Assembly: GCF_000330505.1 (NCBI RefSeq)
Contig: NW_004440432.1
Coordinates: 230,617 to 249,077 of the forward strand
DNA: 18,461 bases
Source: Entamoeba invadens IP1
Lineage: Eukaryota > Evosea > Mastigamoebida > Endamoebidae
Reading direction: 5' to 3'
The notes below the pieces were generated by a model. It had not been told where the DNA came from and did no database searches. It worked only from the letters and a program-made list of their open reading frames with translations. How positions within the stretch are numbered: the stretch's first letter is position 1; the number at the start of each line of letters is the position of its first letter. Of this stretch, positions 8,145-17,383 are shown in pieces. Position numbers and translations under genes: made by a program.

Positions 8145-9914
8145 ATGAGTGACTCCATGGACAACTATATTCAAGTTGGAATTGATATTGGAACAACCAA
8201 ATGCTGCATTTGTGTTGTTGGTCAGGACGGGATACCAACAGTTCTCGAAGTAGACATGACGAAATTAGACCACAAAGAGCTTCTCCCATCTTATGTTTCA
8301 TTTATTCCAAATCAAGTTATTGTTGGTGAAGCTGTGAAGAAAATGACACAAACAAGCAATGTGTTGTATGACCCGAAGCGCCTACTTGGTCTTTCTCTTG
8401 AAGAAATACCGGAAGATGAAAAGAAATCATTTACATTTGATATTGACGAGATAAATAATCGTATAGTGTATATGGTAGAAAATGGGAATAAAAACAACGA
8501 GCCTGAACCTTTTCGTCCTGAAGAAGTGACTGCTTTTCTTGTTCAAACACTTTTTGCTAAATTAGAGGAGATACCCGAGTACAGAAACAAGAAGAAGAAA
8601 TATGTTGTGACACATCCCGTTTCATTCAATGAGAACCAAATAAATTATGCTGAAATGGTAATGCATCTTGTCGGAATCACAACATTCAAATTTTTACCAG
8701 AACCAATTGCGGCACTACTAAGCATGAAGACGATGATGAGTGAGATAAAAGTAAATGAGAAGGTTCTAGTTTTAGATGTTGGTGGTGGGACACTAGATGT
8801 AACAATATGTTCATTAAAAAAGAGTGGGTACTTTGAGTGTGAAGCATGTAATGGTGATTTTAATGTCGGTGGAAATGCTGTTGACAGAGCAGTGAGTGAA
8901 TTGATCATTGCTAAAACAGCGAATATAGAAGATTATTCCACGTACTTTTCAGAGCCAAAACGTGCACTTATTACTGAAAAAATAGCTTACCAAAAGAAGA
9001 AGGCTCGACTTCGGGTAGAGTCTGAGAGAGTAAAAATACTCCTTTCGTCAAATGAAGTTGTTGAAGTCAATCTCTCCTTTTTATTTGATTCAACTGTAGG
9101 ATATGTGATGGAAATTAGTAGGGCTGAAATGAATGAGAAATGTAGTGATTTATTTGCAAAATATGTTAGGTGCATTAAACAAACGCTTATAGAAAATAAT
9201 GTTAATTCCAGAGGCATTAAGAAAGTGATAATGACTGGTGGTGCGTCTGAAATGATTGCATTACAAGACCAAGCAAAATTGATATTCAAAGAAGCTGCAG
9301 TATTTGTTGTTGACACGCCCGAGTTGGCTGTTGTAAAAGGTGCCTCAATGTATCATAAGGGAGACATTCAAAATGTTATCAATCATTCGGACGAAGACAT
9401 TCGCGTTGAAATTGGATCAAAGTGTGAAGTGATTGTTTCAAAAACAGACTTACTCCCAGCAGAAGGGACAAAAAGGGTTGCCACCGTAGTGGATGGACAA
9501 AAGAAAGCAGTGTTCAAGATTTACAAAGGAGACAACTCTCAAGCCGATTTTAACACATTTGTTGGAGAGTTTGTGTTTGACAACATCCCAATTCAAAAAG
9601 CCGGAGATGTTGTCTTTGTTCTGAAAATTGGAGTTGACACTGTTGGTAATATCGAAGCAGAAGCACATATGATTAATGGAAGAACAGAAAGGATAAAAGC
9701 AACTGTTTCGTTTGAAAAGAATAAAGAAGATTTTATTTTTACTAAAAGGCACTTTGATTATAAGGCATACAATTGGATAAGCGCACATCCGGAAGAGAAG
9801 CGTCCATCCAGTGTATCCTCACGATTTTGCTGGATACTAATTTTTGTTTTACTAAATTCATTACTTGTCATGTATTTAATAGGTGTTGGACAAAATCGGG
9901 TTTTCGCTTCATGA
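8145..9914 (+). CDS. Divergent tail-anchored Hsp70-family ATPase, 589 aa
   Basis: This is an intact single-exon gene with a full Hsp70 nucleotide-binding domain: phosphate-1 loop GIDIGTTKC (12-20), LLPSYVSF (46-53), GEAVKK with the likely catalytic Lys65 (61-66), LPEPIAALLS (184-193), phosphate-2 loop DVGGGTLDVT (211-220) and adenosine motif VIMTGGASEM (361-370). A beta-type substrate-binding domain follows (about 420-525), with recognisable strands such as GEFVFDNIPIQKAGD. The canonical DLLLLD interdomain linker is missing; the region reads NHSDEDIRVEIG. The helical lid is also absent. In its place are about 35 residues and one membrane segment (561-580, WILIFVLLNSLLVMYLIG) with a short tail of 9 residues. 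No N-terminal signal peptide is present, so a tail-anchored protein with its ATPase in the cytosol is inferred. Usual Hsp70s have about 610-650 residues. A TAATTTATT motif follows the stop. Confidence 0.9.
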   Translation: MSDSMDNYIQVGIDIGTTKCCICVVGQDGIPTVLEVDMTKLDHKELLPSYVSFIPNQVIVGEAVKKMTQTSNVLYDPKRLLGLSLEEIPEDEKKSFTFDIDEINNRIVYMVENGNKNNEPEPFRPEEVTAFLVQTLFAKLEEIPEYRNKKKKYVVTHPVSFNENQINYAEMVMHLVGITTFKFLPEPIAALLSMKTMMSEIKVNEKVLVLDVGGGTLDVTICSLKKSGYFECEACNGDFNVGGNAVDRAVSELIIAKTANIEDYSTYFSEPKRALITEKIAYQKKKARLRVESERVKILLSSNEVVEVNLSFLFDSTVGYVMEISRAEMNEKCSDLFAKYVRCIKQTLIENNVNSRGIKKVIMTGGASEMIALQDQAKLIFKEAAVFVVDTPELAVVKGASMYHKGDIQNVINHSDEDIRVEIGSKCEVIVSKTDLLPAEGTKRVATVVDGQKKAVFKIYKGDNSQADFNTFVGEFVFDNIPIQKAGDVVFVLKIGVDTVGNIEAEAHMINGRTERIKATVSFEKNKEDFIFTKRHFDYKAYNWISAHPEEKRPSSVSSRFCWILIFVLLNSLLVMYLIGVGQNRVFAS

Positions 9915-10306
9915 TCAGTATAATTTATTTGGATAATAAATTGTTTGTTTTTATGGTAAAAATTGATGTTATTTAAATGTATAAAAACCTTTAAATAACA
10001 CCCCGTTTTTGTATTGAATTGTATTTATTGGGATATTAATACAAGAATTTATTACTTTTACTAATCATAATACTCAAGCCTTATCAATAGAATTTTTTTT
10101 TACTTTTCCTATTCCACAATTTTAATACTTAGTATTTTCTTACTCATTATGTTTTAATTATTATAAAATATTATATGCACACTTTTGTTATAATACCCTT
10201 TTTGTAATATGTTTAAAACTATGATTCTGTATTTGTTTTTTTTGTTTAAATTACAATAAATTAATTGAACACATATTGAATAAAAATGGAGTCAATTTTA
10301 TTAATG
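9915..10306. other. AT-rich spacer after Hsp70
   Basis: AT-rich sequence with the probable Hsp70 polyadenylation signal near 9922. I see nothing else. Confidence 0.55.
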
Positions 10307-10580
10307 TTAAAATAATTCATAAAGCATTGCAACCACTTCTTCTATTTTTATTCTTTCAATTGGACGTTGTGACAAACACAACACAATGATATTGTACATT
10401 TTTACATCAACATAATCAGGCTTCTCGAGACGCTTTCCCAATGAAACTAACTCGGCTATTTATACGCAATTCTCCATGCAAAGCACTCATTGATAATCAT
10501 TGCAAATGAATAGACGTCGACTGGTCTTTTGTACTACTTAAAAAATTGGTTAATTACAAAGTATTTTGGTATCTCAAAAA
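10307..10580 (-). pseudogene. Protein kinase C-lobe remnant (TMK/tyrosine-kinase-like type)
   Basis: Read on the - strand, a kinase activation-segment-to-end region is visible. It runs IPKYFVINQFFK (about 10573-10537, cf. the GTP-x-Y-x-A-P-E step), an in-frame TAG, YKRPVDVYSFAMIINECFAW (about 10533-10474), a frame change near 10455, AELVSLGKRLEKPDYVDVKM and then RPIERIKIEEVVAMLYELF with TAA at 10307-10309. DVYSF and the terminal R-P-x-x-R-x-x-x-E-E-V pattern are hallmarks of Entamoeba transmembrane and tyrosine-kinase-like kinases, a large family in this genus. Upstream sequence up to about 10670 has faint similarity only (KITTRRY), and no DFG or catalytic loop is recoverable. The gene is dead: at least one stop and one frameshift, and most of the kinase is gone. 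Confidence 0.8.
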
Positions 10581-10979
10581 GTCAAGAAATGAATTAATTC
10601 AAAATTTTAGTTGTTTTTGTTGTAACGTCTTGTTGTTATTTTACTAAGATCGTTGCAAAATAATGTTGTCAGAAATGCGAACGGTTATTTCAGCTATTTT
10701 TTTCAAAAATAAAAAATGCAAAATTTAAAAATTTTAACAATAAAATTTTTTATAAAACAAAAAATAAATGGAACGTAAACGTGTAAATGTTAGATATACA
10801 ATTTATATAAATTACATGTTTACATGTTTTAAAGTGATAAAATAAGTTTTACATATTTTAAAAAGCAAATATTTATATGTAAAATGAAACCAAATTATAA
10901 TATCCAATAAATTGAAACAATTGATAATCTGCTTTATAAAATTGTATATTATTTAATAAACACCAAAAAATCAAATAAA

Positions 10980-13715
10980 TTAATTTTGGTTATCAAATTT
11001 AAAACCAGGTAGTTTTTGAATTAATTTACTTTGTGAATCAAATATTTCAATTTCATCACATTGTTCCGTTTGGACATTTGCACTGTTGTTAATCACAACA
11101 TCAACTTTCTGACAATTTTTCAATACAACTTTCGCTTCTTTGTTTTTCGTTAACGATATATGAACACATTCTGAATCTTCTAAATGTACTTCCATAGCTT
11201 TTAATTGGATTATTTTGTTAATAGCATAACATTGCCATTCATTATAAATCAATGTCAAATTCTTTGCATATAACATATTACTGCACACCTCTAACAATCC
11301 ATTATTTCTAATCATTCCGTTATCTATTTTGCACACTGACACTGTCGAATCTTCTGTTGCTTTTGTTGTTATTTCACTGTTGACAATTTCAACTTTTTTG
11401 ACATTAACTTGATGCATAAAAATTATTCCCTTTGACTCTCTTATTTTTACATATTTTGTTATACTCATGGCATTAACCCAGAAGTACAACGTGTTAATAA
11501 TTTCAACTTGACGGGCATATAAATCATCATATGGGCGATACACATAAGACTCAAATATACTATCTACTCCATCCTCTTCATTTTCAAATTCACAATTTTC
11601 AAACACAAATGTATCGAATAATACTCCTGAGTAATCAATTTGATGGCCAAAAAAGTTGCTGATTTTAAAATAAAAAACGACTTCAATTTTTGACGAAATT
11701 TTCATTATTGGAAAAACGCCGTTGTTTATTGTTGTGTTATTTTTGTGTAAAACTATTTCTTTGTTTTTTTCACGGAAATAGTCGTTGCGATTGGTTGGAG
11801 CTATTTTTGGAAAATCGAACTTTTCAACTTCATCTCTAAAATTGACTTTTTCAATTTTAGTAATTTTTGATGGAAATTCAACTTTTGAGTTTTCAGTAAT
11901 TATAACTTTTTCTGAAATTCGAAAATTGCCAAAAAAGACAACGTTTTCGGAAGTCGAAATTGTCACTTTTTTGAGAGTGGAATTGTTAAAAGTAAATTTC
12001 AAATTGTCACAAAGTGATAAGTTCAAAGTGTCAAGTTTTATTACATTTTTTGAGAGATCACAATTATTAACACTTATTAAAATTAAATCTTTCACATCAT
12101 TGAAAGTTGTAGATAATTCATCATTAAGTAATTTCAATACAACCGTTTCTGCACAAAGACTTAAATCATTGACAAACTTTGATTTGAAAAGAACCACCTT
12201 TTTGACATGAAAAATGTCATTTGTATTTTCGACATTTTCAACTAAATTGACGTCTTTGCACTTTTCAAGTGAAATCAATTCGAAAGCATCACATTTTGAA
12301 ACTATTGAATTTTTTTCACACAAAATTAAGTTGATTTTAAGTGTGTTGCTTTGGGCATTTAAAAAAGTGAATTGACTTTCATAACAATTTTCAAATGAAT
12401 ATTCTTTTTGTATTTCAGCATCTATAGTAATGTGGGCATTTCTTAAATATTTTAATTCGATATTTTTGGCGCATTCTTTGTTTATATATAAATTTAGTCC
12501 ATTTGAATAATTAATTGTTAGCCGTTTCAAATTGTCTAATTTAGGTGCAACAAATCGTGTTGACATCACGCGTAATTCCTCGACGTTTATAAATGGAAAT
12601 AATATTTTTTCGTTGTTTTCATCGGTTTGAATGTTTTCAAATGAAATGTTTTGTTCCAAAACAACCTTTTTAATGGAATCCAAAACTCCACCAAATTTAA
12701 TGTGTGCTTTCTTTGCTTTAAATTCGTTATATTTCATCATTTTTGGTAAAATACATTGAAATGGTGGCATTTGATGTGAATGCATTGTGTCTTCCGGAAG
12801 TATTTCAAAACACTCAACACATTCGGGTAGATTCAAATTTGTCAAATCCAAAACAACTTTTTCTGACATGAATTTGATGTGTTTTGGTGCACATAAACCG
12901 ACTGTTTGTTCGATTTGAGAAATATGCAAGTCTTGTACTTCGTCGGTTTTAAATGGTATAAAAGTGATTTCACCGTCTTTTAAAAGTGGCTTAAAATATT
13001 CTATAAAGTCGGTTGTATACGTGTGACTGTAATGTTCGCAACTTTTCATATTAATAACATTTGACAACATGTTCTTGCGAGCAGAAGACCAGTCAATGAT
13101 TATTTGACATGAAAACTCTTTAGCTGCCGATTCTATTACATTAAGATCATCAGAAGTCACAGTATCTGTAGGTGACAAAATGTCTGACACCAAAAAAAAC
13201 CACTTAAAACGAAGATATATTGTCTTTGGAAAGTGTGTTTTATCGTATTGATGACTTTTCCATTTCTTAATGATTTCAACAAATGATTTTATTGAAAAAG
13301 ACACTCTCTTCTTTGGAAATAAAGAAAGGAAATACACTGCATTGTCAAAGTATTTGTCACGAAGAGCAGCAAGTACGTCTTCATATTCCTTTTCTATGAA
13401 AAATGCTGGAAATTTGTCGAAAAAGTCAGGAGTCATAGTCTCTAGCATTTTTGATGTCATCAAACAATTTCTGATGTAAACGGCCTTTTTCATTGTTTCA
13501 ATGGTAATTTGAAGGAAATTACAGTTAATTGTTGGAGGAGAATAAATCCGATAAAACTTTTCAATATCTTGATAATTTGTGAACCATGGATTAACTTGCA
13601 AAGAAGAAACAGCAACAGAGGCAGTGTGATTGACTTGGCTGAATATAAAAACGTCTAATAGACGTGGCAGATATAACACAACTTGCATTTGGTAGCACAT
13701 TTCAAGGCGAACCAT
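10980..13715 (-). CDS. Large leucine-rich/solenoid protein of Entamoeba type, 911 aa
   Basis: This is an intact single-exon gene. The N-terminal 45 residues (LEMCYQMQVVLYLPRLLDVF, then FSQVNHTASVAVSSLQVNPW) match the layout I associate with the F-box-like head of large Entamoeba LRR protein families: a helix pair, then a V-N-P-W/F-F motif. A divergent region to about 300 follows. The rest consists of degenerate units of about 20-24 residues alternating hydrophobic strands with Asn/Cys/Glu turns, for example VKKVVLFKSKFVNDLSL, LDTLNLSLCDNLKFTF and EAKVVLKNCQKVDVVINNSA. These suggest an LRR or beta-helix-like solenoid used for protein binding. No signal peptide or membrane segment is apparent. 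The start is chosen for the family-like N-terminus directly after it; a TAATTT motif overlaps the stop. The molecular partner is unknown. An adaptor role via the F-box-like head is inference. Confidence 0.8.
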   Translation of the reverse strand: MVRLEMCYQMQVVLYLPRLLDVFIFSQVNHTASVAVSSLQVNPWFTNYQDIEKFYRIYSPPTINCNFLQITIETMKKAVYIRNCLMTSKMLETMTPDFFDKFPAFFIEKEYEDVLAALRDKYFDNAVYFLSLFPKKRVSFSIKSFVEIIKKWKSHQYDKTHFPKTIYLRFKWFFLVSDILSPTDTVTSDDLNVIESAAKEFSCQIIIDWSSARKNMLSNVINMKSCEHYSHTYTTDFIEYFKPLLKDGEITFIPFKTDEVQDLHISQIEQTVGLCAPKHIKFMSEKVVLDLTNLNLPECVECFEILPEDTMHSHQMPPFQCILPKMMKYNEFKAKKAHIKFGGVLDSIKKVVLEQNISFENIQTDENNEKILFPFINVEELRVMSTRFVAPKLDNLKRLTINYSNGLNLYINKECAKNIELKYLRNAHITIDAEIQKEYSFENCYESQFTFLNAQSNTLKINLILCEKNSIVSKCDAFELISLEKCKDVNLVENVENTNDIFHVKKVVLFKSKFVNDLSLCAETVVLKLLNDELSTTFNDVKDLILISVNNCDLSKNVIKLDTLNLSLCDNLKFTFNNSTLKKVTISTSENVVFFGNFRISEKVIITENSKVEFPSKITKIEKVNFRDEVEKFDFPKIAPTNRNDYFREKNKEIVLHKNNTTINNGVFPIMKISSKIEVVFYFKISNFFGHQIDYSGVLFDTFVFENCEFENEEDGVDSIFESYVYRPYDDLYARQVEIINTLYFWVNAMSITKYVKIRESKGIIFMHQVNVKKVEIVNSEITTKATEDSTVSVCKIDNGMIRNNGLLEVCSNMLYAKNLTLIYNEWQCYAINKIIQLKAMEVHLEDSECVHISLTKNKEAKVVLKNCQKVDVVINNSANVQTEQCDEIEIFDSQSKLIQKLPGFKFDNQN

Positions 13716-13722
13716 AATTGTT

Positions 13723-13732
13723 TGAGTATTTT
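13723..13732 (-). promoter_or_regulatory. Possible initiator and TATA-like box of the solenoid gene
   Basis: On the - strand AAAATACTCA lies 8-17 bases before the ATG, and a CTTTATATAATA box lies about 50 bases upstream (near 13763-13775). The resemblance to Entamoeba core promoter parts is loose. Confidence 0.25.
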
Positions 13733-13775
13733 ATAAAAAGTTTTTTAATGAGATTCAAAAAAATATTATATAAAG

Positions 13776-14095
13776 AGAGTGGTATTTTTAATTCAAATTC
13801 CTCATCATATTTTAATTAATTTTACTATTAATAATACTAACAAGATTATATATAATACTATTCAGGGCTGTAAACCTCAATTGAATAAGCGTTTTTTGAA
13901 AAAATGGCATTTTATCTTTTTGGATAAAATAAATAATCCTATTTTCAAATAAATATTTTATATTAATTTAAAGAAGGAAAATGGTCATAAAAAATAAAAA
14001 ATATGCTGTTTGATAATGTTTTTGAATAATTTGCTCAAAACTGCACTTTATTCCGTTATTCAAATAATAAGACCAAAAGTGTTTTAAAAAAATAA
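13776..14095. other. AT-rich spacer before the non-autonomous element
   Basis: I see no coding pocket or repeat here; it is AT-rich sequence with short homopolymers. Confidence 0.5.
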
Positions 14096-14097
14096 TA

Positions 14098-14130
14098 CAG
14101 TGCCTAAAATGAGTGGGCGACCTTTAAAGT
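14098..14130 (+). repeat. Left terminal inverted repeat of the 754-bp element
   Basis: This 33-bp end pairs with 14819-14851 with two mismatches (A/G at repeat position 16, C/T at position 25). Confidence 0.88.
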
Positions 14131-14818
14131 GAGTCCCCGATTTTAGTAAAACTCCCTAATGATTAGGACCATTTCCCGAGCAATATTCAAATCATAATTT
14201 AAGTATTTTTAGAAAAAAAATATTTAGCCAATCAAAACGATTTTTGAGAAAAAAAACAAAATCTTAAAAAATAAATGATTTAAAAAAATCAAGTTTCAAT
14301 TCAACCAAATGGTTTTGAATGTGGATATATGTAATGGAATCAATCGAAAAATACTGCAACAACAATATTAAATATAAGTTTTTTAATCACGATGAATTCT
14401 TGAACATATGGATTCCAGAAATGATGAAAAAAACGTAATTATAATTGATTTTTTTTGAATAGTTTTTTTATAATTAAATTTACTAAAATCAAAAACCATT
14501 TATTCCAAACTAGAACTAGAATAAAACAAATTATAAAACAGAAAAAAAGGAAACATCACTGTTAGGTTTGTTTTGTGGATTAGAAACTGTTTACTTACTT
14601 TTTAGAAAAGCTAAAGAAGAAAAGCTATTGATTTTTTGGAACTTGAAATATAAATTAGATTAAATGGAATTTCTATTTTTACAAAGTGTTATTAAAAGTT
14701 TTTGTGTTATTAAAAACAATAATAAATTTTGTGTTTTATAAAACAAAAAAACAATAACATTTATTTCGAATTAAGGAAAAAACAGGAGCTTTATAATTTT
14801 TACTGTTTCCGCCCTAAT

Positions 14819-14851
14819 ACTTTAAAAGTCGCCCACCCATTTTAGGCACTG
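14819..14851 (-). repeat. Right terminal inverted repeat of the 754-bp element
   Basis: Reverse complement partner of 14098-14130, followed directly by the TA duplication. Confidence 0.88.
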
Positions 14852-15133
14852 TACCAGAAAAAACAAATAAGAAAAAATAAAACAATTCAACCAAATACCA
14901 AAGAAAAATGAAACAAAAAACTTTTTGAGAACATATGTTTGTTAACCCTTCGAGGATGGGAAAAATCAAAATTTGTAAAAAATAAAAATCTTAGTCAATT
15001 GTAATGTAAATGTTACATTTTTTACTTAATTTTTTCACAAAAAGCTAGACACCCTGGAACGACGGCTCTAGAAATTTTTATAGTAAAATGTTATAAATTA
15101 TAGTAAAAAAGTGAATTTTTTGTTGAAGTTGGG

Positions 15134-15262
15134 ATGAACAAAGGTTCACTTTTTTGCTTGATCCTTTCAGAAACAAGTCACAGTTGTATGGAAAAGTCAG
15201 ATCAAATATTTATTGAGATGTCTACAACTTATTACAATAATAAAATTAATTATAAAATATAA
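15134..15262 (+). CDS. Small unrecognised ORF (42 aa), possible gene remnant
   Basis: This is a short frame of ordinary amino-acid composition inside AT-rich spacer: MNKGSLFCLILSETSHSC, then MEKSDQIFIEMSTTYYNN, ending at TAA 15260-15262. The frame is open upstream for a few codons (KSEFFVEVG), so it may be part of a longer decayed gene rather than a small gene with this start. I do not recognise it and see no clear promoter. Confidence 0.25.
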   Translation: MNKGSLFCLILSETSHSCMEKSDQIFIEMSTTYYNNKINYKI

Positions 15263-15638
15263 CAAAGAGATAACTGTAACGTAAAACATACAGGTCCAGA
15301 ATATTCAAAACCAATTGCATCATAAAATAACAAAGAAAAGAAAATAAATAACAGACTTTGAGGTGTCATGTAATTTCATTATGCAATTGATCTCAAAAAC
15401 AATAACAAGGGAAAATAAATAGATTTTTTGTAAACTTTGAAAAATACACAAATTTAAAAATCGGGTTTTACTATTTTTTTGTAAAAGAAATAAAATAAGA
15501 CGTAAAGACATTTTTGTTTGTTCCGACTTCGAAAAATAAATCTTAAAGAAAATAAGTGTAAAATAAACAAAAATATCTAAAATACATTTTCAAAAGTATC
15601 AAAAATCGCAAAATCGAGTAAAATTTATAAAATCAACT

Positions 15639-15749
15639 TTAACAATAAAAGTAGTCGCATTTAAATAAACTTTGATCACCACGAGGTTTTGTGATCACTC
15701 GTTGAAATTCACGTTGTGCCACTGTCGAGGAAGCAAGATATAAATTCAT
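15639..15749 (-). CDS. Small unrecognised ORF (36 aa), possible gene remnant
   Basis: A GC-richer pocket on the - strand reads MNLYLASSTVAQREFQRVIT and then KPRGDQSLFKCDYFYC before TAA (15639-15641). Its composition contrasts sharply with the flanks. A perfect heptamer inverted repeat (TGATCAC/GTGATCA) lies inside it around 15675-15695. It could be the last exon or a fragment of a lost gene. The family is unknown. Confidence 0.3.
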   Translation of the reverse strand: MNLYLASSTVAQREFQRVITKPRGDQSLFKCDYFYC

Positions 15750-17383
15750 TGTTTGTAATTTGAATTTTTTATCATTTTCAAACAAAAACAAAAGGCAAAA
15801 CGTGTTTTATGCAATACATCTAAAATATAAAGATTTGTATTTGGTAAATAATTGTTTATTTTGCAGCCATTGTTTATTCATTTTCAAATTATGCATTTTT
15901 GGGCAACAAACAAAAAACTTATAGTAAATGTATAGAGATAATGAAAAACAAAGAAAAACACAAGTGTAAAGACAACACAAATATATACCAAAGTTGACAC
16001 TTTAAACTATTTTTTATTATAAAATAATTAATATATTATTAATAATTTATCGTGTTATTTATGATAGTTTTATAATTATGATTGTTATATATAATAGTAA
16101 CAATCAACAGACATTATTTTGACACAATAACACATCAACAATCATATCTTTACTACAACATGATTTCATCAAAGTGATAAGTTATCACATTGATAAAACA
16201 ATGTTGTCTAATTAAAATTATATTGTATTTTATGTATAATTATAACAAAAATGGTATAATCACCCCTTTTTATAATGTTATCATTATTGAAGATACACAG
16301 TGTTTGTAATAAAGCGCGTTTTGACTGAAATACACAGTTTGAATTAAAACAAAACAAATAAGCATTTAATTTACATAAACAGAAACACACTGGTTTAGTG
16401 AATGATAAATAAAATGATTATATGTGATATAATTGATGTAGTTGTTATATAGATAACAATTTAAATTATTTGGATGTTAGAATTGATTACATACTTTATT
16501 TATAATATTATTTTACCATAATAATATAGAGTCTAAAATAATAATATAATAATTATTATAATAAATTACTTTTTTAAATGATAATAATGGTAAAATAATG
16601 TTATTTAAACACACCAATAAACAAAAATATTTTAATAATTTTGTTTAAAAACAGATAATTTTGGAGAATATTATAAATTAACAACACTTTGTTATTCCAA
16701 GATAATAAATCAATAAAGAACAGACAAACAATTGTTACTTATAATTTTATTAACAGTTATTTTTAAAATATTAGATAATTTATAATGTATTGTTTATTCG
16801 ATTGATTTTGTAACGAATTGTGTTTTGTGTTTTAAATGGACGTTTTTGTTAAATTTTTAAAAATAAATACAGTAAAATTACCCCGTTTTGTTCAATTATT
16901 TTAATAATGCAAAACATTTATAGTTATTTTTAATAAATAAAAACTATTTTAACAAATTAAATGCAAAGAACATTTTGGTGTTTTTATTTGAAAATTGCTA
17001 AACAATAAAATGGTTTAAATTAATTAAAAGTACTAATTAAATCTTACATAAAACAACGTCACTTGCTACAAAACAAAAATGTTTATAATAAAAAAGAAAA
17101 TACTTAATATAAATTTGAATTAAAACGATTATTAAGTTAGTTATTTCAAGATTTGTGATGAATAGATTTATAGTTTCAATTTGCACTATTTTAAACAACA
17201 ATGTGCAAACCGATTTATAATCAAAAATTATCATTTTTTAATTTTTATATCCTGAAAAACATTTGAATTTCTAATAAATTTCGTGAATCAACATTATATA
17301 ATTATGTGAAATAACACATACAATTTCTTGTTGTATTGGAATACAAATTCAAAAAATAAATAATTACTTATTACCATAAATAA
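15750..17383. other. AT-rich region with hairpin-forming repeats
   Basis: No convincing gene is seen. The region holds the 51-bp palindrome at 16156-16206 and an imperfect 19-bp inverted repeat (16507-16525 with 16581-16599, 17 of 19 matching, loop about 55 bp, core ATTATTTTACCAT). The rest is long AT runs. Confidence 0.5.
16156..16206. repeat. 51-bp near-perfect palindrome
   Basis: The sequence is centred on base 16181, with 21 of 25 base pairs matching, including an uninterrupted GTGATAA-G-TTATCAC core. The arms end in CAACA and TGTTG. It could form a hairpin or cruciform, or be a very small foldback element. Confidence 0.7.

Larger units (their letters stand above)
14098..14851. mobile_element. 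Non-autonomous Tc1/mariner-type element, 754 bp
   Basis: The left end (14098-14130) starts CAGTGCCTAAAATGAGTGGG, and the reverse complement of the right end (14819-14851) is the same over 33 bp except two mismatches. Both ends are flanked by TA (14096-14097 and 14852-14853), the duplication expected for Tc1/mariner or pogo elements. The ends differ from the 503-2576 element beyond the shared CAGT start, so this is another family. The interior is AT-rich. Its best frame is a 34-residue ORF at 14334-14438 (MESIEKYCNNNIKYKFFNHD), which I do not recognise as transposase. The copy therefore needs an enzyme in trans. The high end similarity suggests a relatively young insertion. Confidence 0.87.

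Noticed and set aside
8987..9788. - strand frames opposite Hsp70
   Set aside because: Antisense shadows of a well-supported Hsp70 gene, with no motif of their own.
15320..15511. 63-residue - strand frame in the 3' spacer
   Set aside because: Mostly hydrophobic codons from AT-rich DNA, with no motif and no promoter-like context. The middle (FEINCIMKLHDTSKS) looks mildly protein-like but is too little to call.
16208..16390. 60-residue Cys/Phe-rich - strand frame
   Set aside because: Composition follows the AT-rich background and there is no recognisable domain, so it is treated as chance.
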